Positions 20,018 to 28,205 of a stretch of 64,000 nucleotides of DNA are shown here, piece by piece. The notes under the pieces are model-generated. The model saw nothing but the letters and a program-made list of their open reading frames with translations, searched no databases and had not been told where the DNA came from. The position numbers were made by a program, and so were the translations under genes. Source of the stretch: Nocardioides psychrotolerans (GTDB taxonomy: Bacteria > Actinomycetota > Actinomycetes > Propionibacteriales > Nocardioidaceae); the NCBI RefSeq assembly GCF_900113685.1, contig NZ_FOQG01000011.1, forward strand, positions 1-64,000. Direction: 5' to 3'. Within the stretch, counting starts at the first letter, position 1. Every line of letters starts with the position of its first letter.

Positions 20018-20332
20018 TCAGTCGCGAGGACCGGCCGGCAGCTCGGCGTAGCGCCCGGGGGCGCCACGCAGCTCGAAGGAGTCGGTGCGCGTCGTCGCCG
20101 CGTTGGCCAGCACGACCGCGATGTAGGGCAGGATGATGGCCCCCGCGATGAGGAAGGGCCACAGCCAGTCGACGCCGCTGAGGGCGGCGATGACTGCCCC
20201 GACGAAGCACGCCGAGCGCAGGCTCATCGACCACAGGTAGCGCTTCTGCCGGGCCGCGATGTCCTTCTCCCGACTGGTCGAGGCGGTGGTGATGCGGATT
20301 GCCTCGCTGTCGTCCTTGCCTCGCCGTGCCAT
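20018..20332 (-). CDS. DUF3099-type membrane protein
   Basis: A 104-residue protein with a charged N-terminus (ARRGKDDSEAIRITTASTSR), two membrane helices (about 36-50 and 57-77) joined by a short SGVDWLW loop, and a polar C-terminal tail. Length, the IRITTA start and helix spacing fit the DUF3099 family of actinobacteria; function unknown. Preceded by a leaderless-type -10 box. Confidence 0.7.
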   Translation of the reverse strand: MARRGKDDSEAIRITTASTSREKDIAARQKRYLWSMSLRSACFVGAVIAALSGVDWLWPFLIAGAIILPYIAVVLANAATTRTDSFELRGAPGRYAELPAGPRD

Positions 20333-20338
20333 GGCTTC

Positions 20339-20344
20339 ATCGTA
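20339..20344 (-). promoter_or_regulatory. -10 box TACGAT for the DUF3099 gene
   Basis: TACGAT on the minus strand ends six bases before the ATG at 20332, predicting a leaderless transcript. Confidence 0.45.
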
Positions 20345-20399
20345 CGTCGGTACCGGTAGCCTCCTCCAGTCCGCAGATCACCACTGAGAGGCATTCCAC

Positions 20400-20612
20400 A
20401 TGACCAACCGCACCTACCGCGTGACCGAGATCGTCGGCACTTCTCCCGAGGGGATCGACGCCGCCGTTCGCAACGGTGTCGAGCGCGCGGCGAAGACGCT
20501 TCGCCACCTCGACTGGTTCGAGGTCACCCAGGTGCGCGGTCAGGTCAAGGACGGCCAGGTCGAGCACTTCCAGGTCGGCATCAAGGTCGGCTTCCGCCTC
20601 GAGGACGACTGA
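20400..20612 (+). CDS. dodecin (flavin storage protein)
   Basis: A 70-residue dodecin. These assemble into hollow dodecamers that bind and shield flavins (riboflavin/FMN in bacteria). The whole family pattern is visible: YRVTEIVGTSPEGIDAAVRN at residues 5-24, the helix AVRNGVERAAKTLRHLDWFE with the flavin-stacking Trp, and the final strand HFQVGIKVGFRLED. A GAGAGG ribosome site lies seven bases before ATG 20400, so this gene, unlike its neighbours, has a normal leader. Confidence 0.92.
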   Translation: MTNRTYRVTEIVGTSPEGIDAAVRNGVERAAKTLRHLDWFEVTQVRGQVKDGQVEHFQVGIKVGFRLEDD

Positions 20613-20627
20613 ACCGCCTCGGACCGA

Positions 20628-20679
20628 CCCCAAAGAGGTAGCCGCTCATTTGGGGCTACCCCGGGGTAATCGCTAGCGT
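20628..20679 (+). promoter_or_regulatory. cluster of palindromes and -10 box before fabG
   Basis: Three overlapping inverted repeats sit in the 69-base gap: CCCCAAA/TTTGGGG (20628-20655), GGTAGCC/GGCTACC (20637-20660), and the perfect palindrome TACCCCGGGGTA (20657-20668). A -10 box TAGCGT follows at 20674-20679. The first two share bases and exclude each other, so they may act as a terminator for the dodecin gene or a switch; the third is a candidate repressor site for the fabG-fabI operon. Confidence 0.5.
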
Positions 20680-20681
20680 CG

Positions 20682-21413
20682 ATGAACGTGAGCGAAACCA
20701 CCCCCCACGAGCCCCGGTCGGTGTTGGTCACCGGCGGCAACCGCGGCATCGGCCGTGCCATCGCCGAGGCATTCCTGGCCCAGGGCGACAAGGTCGCCGT
20801 GACGACGCGCAGCGGCGGGGCACCCGAGGGGGCCCTCGACGTGCGCTGCGACGTCACCGATGCGGCCGCCGTCGAGGCGGCCTTCGCTGAGGTCGAGGCC
20901 GCGCACGGCCCTGTCGAGGTCCTCGTCGCCAACGCCGGCATCACCGCCGACACGCTGGTGCTGCGGATGTCGGAGGAGCAGTGGTCCTCAGTCATCGACA
21001 CCAACCTCACCGGGTCCTTCCGCCTGGCCAAGCGCGCCACCAAGGGCATGCTGCGCATGCGCAGGGGCCGCATCATCTTCATCTCCTCGGTCGTCGGGCT
21101 GCTCGGCTCGGCCGGCCAGGTCAACTACGCGGCGTCCAAGGCCGGCCTGGTCGGCATGGCGCGGTCGCTGGCTCGCGAGCTCGGCTCACGCTCGATCACG
21201 GCCAACGTGGTCTCGCCGGGCTTCGTGGAGACCGACATGACCGACGTGCTCACCGACGAGCAGCGAGCGGCGATCAAGACACAGGTGCCGTTGGGCCGCT
21301 ACGCGGCGCCCGAGGAGGTCGCCGCTGCGGTGACCTGGCTCGCCGGCCCCGGCGGCGCCTACGTGACCGGCGCGGTGATCCCCGTCGACGGCGGACTAGG
21401 AATGGGGCACTGA
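20682..21413 (+). CDS. fabG: 3-oxoacyl-ACP reductase FabG (MabA-like)
   Basis: A 243-residue short-chain dehydrogenase that reduces 3-oxoacyl-ACP with NADPH in fatty acid elongation. TGGNRGIG at residues 17-24 binds the cofactor, NAGIT lies near 84-88, and the Ser-Tyr-Lys catalytic set is in ISSVVGLLGSAGQVNYAASK. Its pairing with an InhA-type enoyl reductase one base after its stop is the same arrangement as mabA-inhA of mycobacteria, which supports the assignment among many similar SDRs. The -10 box is only two bases from ATG 20682 but eight from the in-frame GTG at 20688, so the true start may be the GTG. Confidence 0.92.
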   Translation: MNVSETTPHEPRSVLVTGGNRGIGRAIAEAFLAQGDKVAVTTRSGGAPEGALDVRCDVTDAAAVEAAFAEVEAAHGPVEVLVANAGITADTLVLRMSEEQWSSVIDTNLTGSFRLAKRATKGMLRMRRGRIIFISSVVGLLGSAGQVNYAASKAGLVGMARSLARELGSRSITANVVSPGFVETDMTDVLTDEQRAAIKTQVPLGRYAAPEEVAAAVTWLAGPGGAYVTGAVIPVDGGLGMGH

Positions 21414-21414
21414 C

Positions 21415-22212
21415 ATGAGCGACACCACGAGCATCAACCCGAACGGCATCCTCGCCGGCAAGCGGATCCTGGTCGCGGGCGTGACCATGGACTCCTCCAT
21501 CGGCTTCGCGACCGCCAAGGTCGCCCAGGAGCAGGGCGCCGAGGTGCTCATCTCCAACTTCGGGCGCGCGTTGGGAATCACCCGGCGCATCGCCAAGCGG
21601 CTCCCGGTCACCCCGCCGGTCATCGAGCTCGACGTCACCGACGCCGACCACCTCGCGGCCCTGCCCGACGCCGTGCGCGAGCACGTCGACGGCCTCGACG
21701 GTGTCGTGCACTCGATCGCCTACGGCAACCCTGCGACGCTGCTCGGTGGCAAGTTCATGGGCGGCCCCTGGGAGGACGTCGCGCAGGCGGTGCAGGTCTC
21801 GGCCTACTCGCTGATGTCGCTGGCGCAGGCAGCACGGCCCCTGATGAGCCCGGGCGGCTCGGTCGTCGGCCTGACCTTCGACGCGACCGTCGCCTGGCCG
21901 GCCTACGACTGGATGGGCGTGGCCAAGGCCGGGCTCGAGTCGTGCAGCCGCTACCTCGCGCGCGACCTCGGTCCCGAGGGCATCCGGGTCAACCTCGTCT
22001 CTGCCGGACCGTTGCGGACCCTGGCCGCCAAGGCGATCCCCGGCTTCTCCGACCTCGAGGACATGTGGGCCACCCGTGCCCCCCTCGGGTGGGACAACGC
22101 CGACTACGCACCGACGGCCAAGGCGGTCTGCGCGTTGCTCTCGGACTTCTTCCCGGCGACCAGCGGCGAGATCATCCACGTCGACGGCGGCTTCCACGCG
22201 ATGGGCGCCTGA
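21415..22212 (+). CDS. fabI: enoyl-ACP reductase FabI (InhA-like)
   Basis: A 265-residue NADH-dependent enoyl-ACP reductase, the last step of each fatty acid elongation cycle. The atypical SDR nucleotide site GVTMDSSIGFATAK begins near residue 22, and the catalytic Tyr and Lys are in YDWMGVAK, spaced as in InhA. It follows fabG with one base between stop and start, so the two are co-translated. In mycobacteria this enzyme is the isoniazid target; nothing here tells about drug response. Confidence 0.93.
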   Translation: MSDTTSINPNGILAGKRILVAGVTMDSSIGFATAKVAQEQGAEVLISNFGRALGITRRIAKRLPVTPPVIELDVTDADHLAALPDAVREHVDGLDGVVHSIAYGNPATLLGGKFMGGPWEDVAQAVQVSAYSLMSLAQAARPLMSPGGSVVGLTFDATVAWPAYDWMGVAKAGLESCSRYLARDLGPEGIRVNLVSAGPLRTLAAKAIPGFSDLEDMWATRAPLGWDNADYAPTAKAVCALLSDFFPATSGEIIHVDGGFHAMGA

Positions 22213-22266
22213 CCCCTCCCGACGCCTCGATGTGGCCCACGCGGGCGCCAGCGATAGCGTTCCACG

Positions 22267-23958
22267 GTGACTTCACTCGTCGAGCTCCGGGTCCTCGAGG
22301 GGCCCAACCTCTACTTCCCGCGGGCCGCCATCAAGCTGACCCTGGACGTCAGCGGGCTGGCAGCGGCGTCGGACGCCACGGCGCTGCGCTTCGCGACCCG
22401 CATCGGGCTCAAGAACGCCCGGCCCGGTTCGCCGGAGTCCGGCTTCCGGCAGCGCTTCGCCCTGCGTGCGGTCGCCCGACTGGTGCGCGCCGTCGCAGGT
22501 GAGGGCGGGACCCCGCGCCTCGCCGTACGGGTGCGGCCCACGAGCGACCAGCACCAGATCGTGGTCGCCTTCCCATGGGCCCACCGGGAGCGGGCCCAGG
22601 AGATGGGCCGCGCGATCGGGGACGTCCTCGACTCGCTGCTGAGCACCGACATCGAGGCCGCCGTCGGGCTGGCCGCCGAGCGCGTCGCCGCCGCCGAGCA
22701 CGGCGACAAGCCCCACACGATCACTCCGAAGGTGCCGGTCGTCGCGGTAACCGGCACCAACGGCAAGACCACGACGTCGCGGATGATCGCCCACATCGGT
22801 CGCGCCGACGGCCGCCTGGTCGGCTGGTCCAACACCGACGGCATCTACATCGACGGCGAGATGGTCGAGTCGGGGGACTACTCCGGGCCGAGCGGCGCCG
22901 GACGCGTCCTCGCCCACCCGCAGGTGCAGCTCGCGGTCACCGAGACCGCCCGCGGCGGCATCCTGCTCAAGGGGATCGGCGTGACCCACAACGACGTCTC
23001 GGTCGTCACCAACGTCTCCGCCGACCACCTGGGCCAGCAGGGCATCGACACGGTCGACCAGCTCGCCGAGGTCAAGGCCGTCGTGCCGCGCATCACCCGC
23101 AAGAGCGGCTGGGCCGTCCTCAACGGCGACGACCCGCGCGTCTACGACATGCGCAACGTCATCAAGGCCAAGCCGTGGGTCTTCAGTCGCGACGCGGACT
23201 CGCCCGCGATCCGCGAGACGCTCAACGCCGGTGGTCGCGCGACGACCGTGATCGACGGCTGGGTGTCGGTGCTGACGCCCAAGTCGGACCCCGACCCGAT
23301 GATCGAGCTGGTCGACGTGCCCATGACGCTCGCCGGCCTCTCACGCTTCAACGTCGAGAACACGCTGGCGGCCGTCTCCGCCTCCTTGGCGATCGGCATC
23401 TCGCGCGACGTCGTGATCGAGGGGCTGCGCACCTTCCTGCCCGACGCGGAGCACAACCCCGGGCGGATGAACTTCTTCTCGATGGGCGAGGTCTCGGTCG
23501 TCATGGACCTGGCCCACAACGAAGCCGGCCTCGAGGCCCTGATGGAGATCATGAACGGCGTACGACGCCCGGGGGCGCGCCTGCTGCTCGGCCTCGGCGT
23601 CGTGGGGGACCGCACGGACGACCTCATCGAGAAGCTCGGCGAGATCGCGGCGCGGGACAGCGACGTGGTGGCGATCGGGCACAAGGAGCACTACCTGCGC
23701 GGACGCACGACCGAGGAGCTCGAGGAGCTCATGCGTGCCGGCGCCGAGCGGGTCGGGGTGACCGGCGTGCCGGCGTACCCGACCGAGGTCGCCGTGCTCG
23801 CTGCGCTGGTCGGCCAGGCGCTGCCAGGCGACGTGGTCGGCCTGATGTGCCACGCGGAGCGCCAGGAGTGCTACGACTGGATCGCCGAGCACGGCGGAGT
23901 CCCCGACGCACCGGAGACCCTGGCAGCGAAGGTCAGGGCCGCTGCCGAGCAGGCCTGA
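22267..23958 (+). CDS. CphA-like Mur ligase lacking the ATP-grasp domain
   Basis: A 563-residue protein that looks like cyanophycin synthetase with its middle removed. Residues about 1-150 resemble the CphA N-domain (VELRVLEGPNLYFPRAAIK). A Mur-ligase ATPase domain follows at once, with the P-loop VTGTNGKTTTSRM near 161-173, DHLGQQGIDTVDQLAEVK, and the C-terminal Mur domain with NPGRMNFF and DLAHNEAG. The ATP-grasp module of about 300 residues that adds Asp in CphA is absent. It could therefore do only the Mur-type ligation (in CphA, adding Arg to an Asp side chain) or act on another polymer. It faces the cphA operon tail to tail. The GTG at 22267 starts exactly at the CphA-like N-terminus. 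Function is inference. Confidence 0.8.
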   Translation: MTSLVELRVLEGPNLYFPRAAIKLTLDVSGLAAASDATALRFATRIGLKNARPGSPESGFRQRFALRAVARLVRAVAGEGGTPRLAVRVRPTSDQHQIVVAFPWAHRERAQEMGRAIGDVLDSLLSTDIEAAVGLAAERVAAAEHGDKPHTITPKVPVVAVTGTNGKTTTSRMIAHIGRADGRLVGWSNTDGIYIDGEMVESGDYSGPSGAGRVLAHPQVQLAVTETARGGILLKGIGVTHNDVSVVTNVSADHLGQQGIDTVDQLAEVKAVVPRITRKSGWAVLNGDDPRVYDMRNVIKAKPWVFSRDADSPAIRETLNAGGRATTVIDGWVSVLTPKSDPDPMIELVDVPMTLAGLSRFNVENTLAAVSASLAIGISRDVVIEGLRTFLPDAEHNPGRMNFFSMGEVSVVMDLAHNEAGLEALMEIMNGVRRPGARLLLGLGVVGDRTDDLIEKLGEIAARDSDVVAIGHKEHYLRGRTTEELEELMRAGAERVGVTGVPAYPTEVAVLAALVGQALPGDVVGLMCHAERQECYDWIAEHGGVPDAPETLAAKVRAAAEQA

Positions 23959-23960
23959 GA

Positions 23961-24008
23961 GCCGAGTCGGCGCAATGTCGCAACCGTGCAACATCGCGCC
24001 GACTCGGC
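23961..24008. terminator. long hairpin between convergent genes
   Basis: Arms of 22 bases (23961-23982 and 23987-24008) pair with two mismatches around a 4-base loop. It fills the gap between the convergent Mur ligase and cupin genes and should terminate from both sides. It is nearly the same sequence as the hairpin at 34164. Confidence 0.75.
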
Positions 24009-24015
24009 CCACGGA

Positions 24016-24381
24016 TCAGGTGTCGCCGCGGTCGACCAGGTGGCCGGGCTCGCGCAGGTCCACGTCGCCCTCGACGACCAGGGCGCTGAGGCCGTCGACG
24101 GTGCGTGTCTCGTGCGGCTCGCCGCGCTCCCAGACCGCCGCCTGGCCCGGCCCGATGGAGACCGGCTCCCCGTCGGCACCGGAGACCGTCGCGTCGCCGT
24201 CGAGGACCACCATGAGCTGGGTCGCCACCGCGGGGTGAGCGCCGATCAGTCCTCCGGGCTTGAGCTCGACCATCACGAGGGCGGCATCGGCGGTGATGCC
24301 GAGCGCGGACACCGAGAAGCGCTTGCTCCCGTGGTTGTCGATCGTCTGCCGCGGCAGCGCGCCCAGCCGGATGATCCGCAC
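24016..24381 (-). CDS. cupin-domain protein at the end of the cyanophycin operon
   Basis: A 121-residue single-domain cupin. The first cupin motif is approximated by PGGLIGAHPAVATQLMVVLDG and the second by GPGQAAVWERGEPHETR; the His/Glu ligands are only partly kept (one His in each), so metal binding is uncertain. It may be a sensor, an enzyme or a binding protein. The start is four bases beyond the stop of cphA, so it belongs to the cphB-cphA operon. A role in cyanophycin or arginine/aspartate handling is inference from position only. Confidence 0.7.
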   Translation of the reverse strand: MRIIRLGALPRQTIDNHGSKRFSVSALGITADAALVMVELKPGGLIGAHPAVATQLMVVLDGDATVSGADGEPVSIGPGQAAVWERGEPHETRTVDGLSALVVEGDVDLREPGHLVDRGDT

Positions 24382-24385
24382 CGGC

Positions 24386-27160
24386 TCAGGAGTCGCTGAC
24401 AGGTGGGTCGTAGTCGGGGTCGGCAGCCGGTGCGTCGGGGTTGACGCCCGAGCCGGCCTGGGCCTGGTGACCGAAGCTCTCCAGCTCAGCCATCACCTGC
24501 TGGTGCTTGTCGACGCAGAGCACGAGCAGGTCGCCACGGTTGGTGCGCGCCATCGCGTGGCGGACCGCCTCGATCTCGTCGAGCACCTCCTCGACCTGCT
24601 TGCAGCGGCTGCCCTCGGCCATGGCACGTCGTACGCCCTCGATCACGAAGCCCGCCACCTCGCCGCGCTCGCGACCCCGGAGGCTGACGTCCTCGCGGAC
24701 GATGAGCACGTCGAAGTGCTGCGCCGCGATCGACCCGAGCTCGCGCATGTCTTCGTCGCGACGGTCGCCGGCGGTCGCGATGATGCCGATCCGGGAGGGG
24801 CGCGCCAGGTCGTGGGTGCCGGACATCGAGTCGCCGATGCGGTCCACGAAGTCGCCGAGCATCTTCATGCCGGGCGCGTTGTGGCAGTAGTCGACGATGA
24901 CGTTGACGCCGTTGACGTCGACCTCGTTGAGACGACCGGGGGAGAGGTAGTAGTTGGTGGAGAACGTGCGCAGGCCCTGACGGATGTCGTGGAGCGGCGC
25001 ACCGGCCGCGAACGCCGCAGCGGCCGCCGCGAGCGTGTTCTGCACGTTCATCCGCGCCTTGCCACCGAACGTCGCGGGCAGCAGGTGGGTCCAGGCCAGC
25101 TGCATCTCGCGCGGGCCGTGCTTGACCACGATCATCTCGCCGCGTTCGGAGGGGTTGAGGACCAGCGCCTTGCCGCCGCGGCGGCAGTGGGCATCGATCA
25201 TGTCGCGGGTCTCCGTGCCGGGCTCCTCCATCGAGAACCACACCACCGACCCGGAGCAGCGGCGGCGCATGTCGCGCACCAGCGGGTCGTCCGCGTTGAG
25301 CACGGCGTGCCCGTCGCGCGGGACGGCCTCGACGAGGACCGCCTTGACGTCGGCGAGCTGCTCGACGGTGTCGATGCCGCCCAGGCCGAGGTGGTCGGGC
25401 TGCACGTTGAGGACCACGGCCACGTCGTTGCGTTCGTAGCCCAGGCCCTCGCGCAGGATGCCCCCGCGGGCGACCTCGAAGACCGCGAAGTCGACGCGCG
25501 GGTTCTGCAGGACCATCCGCGCGGAGCGCGGGCCCGACGCGTCGGAGCGGATCAGCAGGCGCTCGTCGATGACGACGCCGTCGGTCGAGGTCATGCCGAC
25601 CTTGCGGCCCATGCCCTTGAAGATGTGGCTGATCATCCGCGACGTGGTGGTCTTGCCGTTGGTGCCGGTCACGGCGACGATCGGGATGCGGCTGGTCGCA
25701 CCCGGCGGGAAGAGCATGTCGACGACCGGCTTGGCGATGAACTGCGGCTCACCGATGGTCGGGTGCGTGTGCATCCGGAATCCGGGGGCGGCGTTGATCT
25801 CGCAGATCGCGCCTCCGGTCTCGCGCACGGGCTCGGTGATGTCGGGGCAGATGAAGTCGATGCCGGCGATGTCGAGGCCGACCATGCGGGCGGCCTCCTC
25901 GGCGATCTCGACGTTCTCAGGGTGCGCCTCGAAGGTGCGGTCGATGGAGATGCCACCGGTCGACATGTTGCCGGTCAGCGCGAGCTTGACCATCTGGCCG
26001 TCGGGCGGGACATCGGTCATCGCGAAGCCCTGCTCACGCACGAGCTCGATCGCCGCGTCGTCGACCTTGATCCGGGTGAGGACCTTCTCGTGGCCGACAC
26101 CACGGCGCGGGTCGGCGTTGGCGGTGTCGACGAGCTGCTCGACGGTGCGGGTGCCGTCACCGGTGACCGACGCGGGCACGCGCTCGGCGATCGCGGCGAC
26201 CTTGCCGTCGATGATCAGGCAGCGGTAGTCCTTGCCGATGATCAGCGACTCCACCACGATGACGCCGCGGCGCGACTGCTCCTCGGCGATCGGGAACGCC
26301 TCGCGCACCTCCTGCTCGTTCTGCAGGTCGAGGCACACTCCGCGGCCGTGGTTGCCGTCGAGCGGCTTGATCACGACGGGATAGCCGATGCGCTCGGCGG
26401 CTCGCACGGCCTGGTCCGCGGAGCGCACGGTGTCCTGCTTGGGGACCGGGAGGCCGGCGGCGCCGAGGAGCCGCGTGGTGAGGTCCTTGTCGGAGGCGAT
26501 GTCGACGGCGATGGCCGAGGTGTTGGACGTCATCGTCGCGCGGATGCGCTTGGCGTGGACACCCTGGCCGAGCTGGACCAGGGAGTGCTGGTTGAGCCGG
26601 ATCCACGGGATGTCGCGAGAGACGGCCTCGTCCAGGATCGCCTGGGTGGAGGGACCGAACGCCGTGCGCTCGGCGCGCAGGATGAAGCGTTCCAGCTCGT
26701 CGTCCCAGTCGAATTCCGGGTCGGCCTGCACGAGGTGGTTGACCAGGCGTACGGCGAGGCGCGCGGCCGCCAGCCCGACCTGCTCGTCGGCGTAGCCGAA
26801 GATGACGTTGTAGTGCCCCTTCTGACCTCTGACCTGGCGGGTCTTTCCGCGGCGGATGTCGTGGCCGACGACCTGCTGGAGCGCCAATGCGGCGTGCTCG
26901 GCGACGTGTCCGAGCCAGGTGCCCTCGTTGAGGCGCTCGACGAAGCCGCCACGTTTGCCGCGCGAGCAGGAGTGCTCCCGCAGGCCCGGCAGCATCTGCA
27001 GGATGTTGTCGGTGAACCCGGGGATCGTGTTGGTCGGGAAGTCCTCGAGCGAGCCGAGGTCGACCACCAGGTGGATCGCCTTGTCGTAGGACCAGATGTT
27101 GGCGCCGCGATAGACCCGCGTGTCGAGGATCGCGAGGTCGGGCGTGGGGCGTTCGGTCAT
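24386..27160 (-). CDS. cphA: cyanophycin synthetase CphA
   Basis: A 924-residue synthetase that makes cyanophycin, a poly-aspartate backbone with arginine on each side chain, as a nitrogen, carbon and energy store. Order of domains: N-domain (about 1-200, RVYRGANIWSYDKAIHLVVD), ATP-grasp domain that adds Asp (about 210-480, with VVIKPLDGNHGRGV), and the Mur-ligase domain that adds Arg (P-loop VTGTNGKTTTSRM near 497, then a C-terminal domain with PGRLNEVDV). Length matches CphA1 enzymes (about 870-900 or slightly more). It overlaps the cphB stop by ATGA and is followed closely by the cupin gene. Assignment is firm. Confidence 0.95.
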   Translation of the reverse strand: MTERPTPDLAILDTRVYRGANIWSYDKAIHLVVDLGSLEDFPTNTIPGFTDNILQMLPGLREHSCSRGKRGGFVERLNEGTWLGHVAEHAALALQQVVGHDIRRGKTRQVRGQKGHYNVIFGYADEQVGLAAARLAVRLVNHLVQADPEFDWDDELERFILRAERTAFGPSTQAILDEAVSRDIPWIRLNQHSLVQLGQGVHAKRIRATMTSNTSAIAVDIASDKDLTTRLLGAAGLPVPKQDTVRSADQAVRAAERIGYPVVIKPLDGNHGRGVCLDLQNEQEVREAFPIAEEQSRRGVIVVESLIIGKDYRCLIIDGKVAAIAERVPASVTGDGTRTVEQLVDTANADPRRGVGHEKVLTRIKVDDAAIELVREQGFAMTDVPPDGQMVKLALTGNMSTGGISIDRTFEAHPENVEIAEEAARMVGLDIAGIDFICPDITEPVRETGGAICEINAAPGFRMHTHPTIGEPQFIAKPVVDMLFPPGATSRIPIVAVTGTNGKTTTSRMISHIFKGMGRKVGMTSTDGVVIDERLLIRSDASGPRSARMVLQNPRVDFAVFEVARGGILREGLGYERNDVAVVLNVQPDHLGLGGIDTVEQLADVKAVLVEAVPRDGHAVLNADDPLVRDMRRRCSGSVVWFSMEEPGTETRDMIDAHCRRGGKALVLNPSERGEMIVVKHGPREMQLAWTHLLPATFGGKARMNVQNTLAAAAAAFAAGAPLHDIRQGLRTFSTNYYLSPGRLNEVDVNGVNVIVDYCHNAPGMKMLGDFVDRIGDSMSGTHDLARPSRIGIIATAGDRRDEDMRELGSIAAQHFDVLIVREDVSLRGRERGEVAGFVIEGVRRAMAEGSRCKQVEEVLDEIEAVRHAMARTNRGDLLVLCVDKHQQVMAELESFGHQAQAGSGVNPDAPAADPDYDPPVSDS

Positions 27161-28182
27161 GAGGTGACTCCGTCCGGGGCTGCAGCGGGCGTGCTCTTCT
27201 TGCGGGTGCGGGCCAGTCGTCGCCTCAGCACCGTTGGTGAGGCGTCGGCCGCCGCGATGTCGCGTGCCATCTGACGCAGGTCGTGGCTGGCCTCGGCGAA
27301 CGACGCGGCCTCCTCGATGGCCACCCGACGGTCGGGCGGCACCAGGGTGCGGGTCGTCAGGTCGAACACCGCGCCCTCGGGCAGCGTGTGGAGCACGATG
27401 CCGGAGGCGAGGATCGGGTTGGAGCGCTTGGCCTCGTAGGCGTTGGTCGTGATCCGGGCCGGGTCGAAGATCGTCACCGATCCGCGACCGACCACGCGCA
27501 GGAGGGCGTGGGGCGCGCCGTCGTAGCCCTCGGCGACATCGGGGTCGTCGGGCGCGTGCACGACGCGCTGCTCGACGATCGCGGCGGTGTCCTCGTCGAC
27601 ACCGATCCCCAGGAGCTGGGGCGACTGGGAGACGATCATCAACAGCCGACCGTAGCGGTTGCGCTGGTCGAAGTGCTGGTCGATGACCGACGAGTCGAGC
27701 AGCCCGAGCCCGGCGGCGACCTGCGTCATCCGCTGCTTGGGCGTCGAGCCAGGTCCACCGAACGCGACCATGTGGCTGGACTGGATGCTCGCACCGGCCG
27801 ACGTGCCGGCGACGACGACCCCGCGCTCGTGGGCGTCGAGGATCGCGTCGCCGAGCGGCGTGCCGCAGATGATCGCCGAGAGCTTGAGCTGGTTGCCGCC
27901 GGTCATGAAGATGCCGGTTGCCGCGCGCAGGGAAGCGACGAGGGTCTGGTCGTGGGCGTCGTCGCGCGTCTCCGGACGGATGGCGATCACGTCACCGGCA
28001 CCCTCGCGGCGGAAGAGCGCGTCGTAGACCTCGATGACCTCGATGCCGAGCGACGACGCGGTCGGGACCACCGCGATCCGGGCATCCTCACCGCCCGCGG
28101 CGGCCACGAACTCCCTCAGGATCGTCCGCTTGCGGAGCTTGTCCTCGGCGCCGCCGATGATCATGAGGGGTCCCTTGGGCAT
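27157..28182 (-). CDS. cphB: cyanophycinase CphB
   Basis: A 341-residue peptidase of family S51 that cuts cyanophycin into beta-Asp-Arg dipeptides. The nucleophile is Ser128 in AGTSAGASI; GGAEDKLRKRTIL at residues 10-22 and the MTGGNQ block near 93-98 are family hallmarks. It is longer than the usual 270-290 residues because of a C-terminal tail of about 60 residues ending in a basic RRRLARTRKKS region. A GTG at 28191 is also open, but ATG 28182 is preferred as it starts the family sequence and lies seven bases from a -10 box. Synthesis and breakdown genes are thus in one operon, cphB first. Confidence 0.93.
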   Translation of the reverse strand: MPKGPLMIIGGAEDKLRKRTILREFVAAAGGEDARIAVVPTASSLGIEVIEVYDALFRREGAGDVIAIRPETRDDAHDQTLVASLRAATGIFMTGGNQLKLSAIICGTPLGDAILDAHERGVVVAGTSAGASIQSSHMVAFGGPGSTPKQRMTQVAAGLGLLDSSVIDQHFDQRNRYGRLLMIVSQSPQLLGIGVDEDTAAIVEQRVVHAPDDPDVAEGYDGAPHALLRVVGRGSVTIFDPARITTNAYEAKRSNPILASGIVLHTLPEGAVFDLTTRTLVPPDRRVAIEEAASFAEASHDLRQMARDIAAADASPTVLRRRLARTRKKSTPAAAPDGVTS

Positions 28183-28189
28183 GGCGATC

Positions 28190-28199
28190 ACCCTAGGGT
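28190..28199. promoter_or_regulatory. palindromic bidirectional -10 box ACCCTAGGGT
   Basis: The perfect 10-base palindrome gives TAGGGT on both strands. On the minus strand it lies seven bases before the cphB ATG (28182), on the plus strand six bases before the ATG at 28206. One element can therefore start both transcripts, each leaderless, but probably not at the same moment. Confidence 0.6.
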
Positions 28200-28205
28200 G
28201 TGATC

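Noticed and set aside
24260..27274. A plus-strand open frame of about 1000 codons opposite cphA
   Set aside because: It is an antisense shadow of cphA: rich in Val, Asp, Arg and His without any domain, while the minus strand gives a textbook cyanophycin synthetase.
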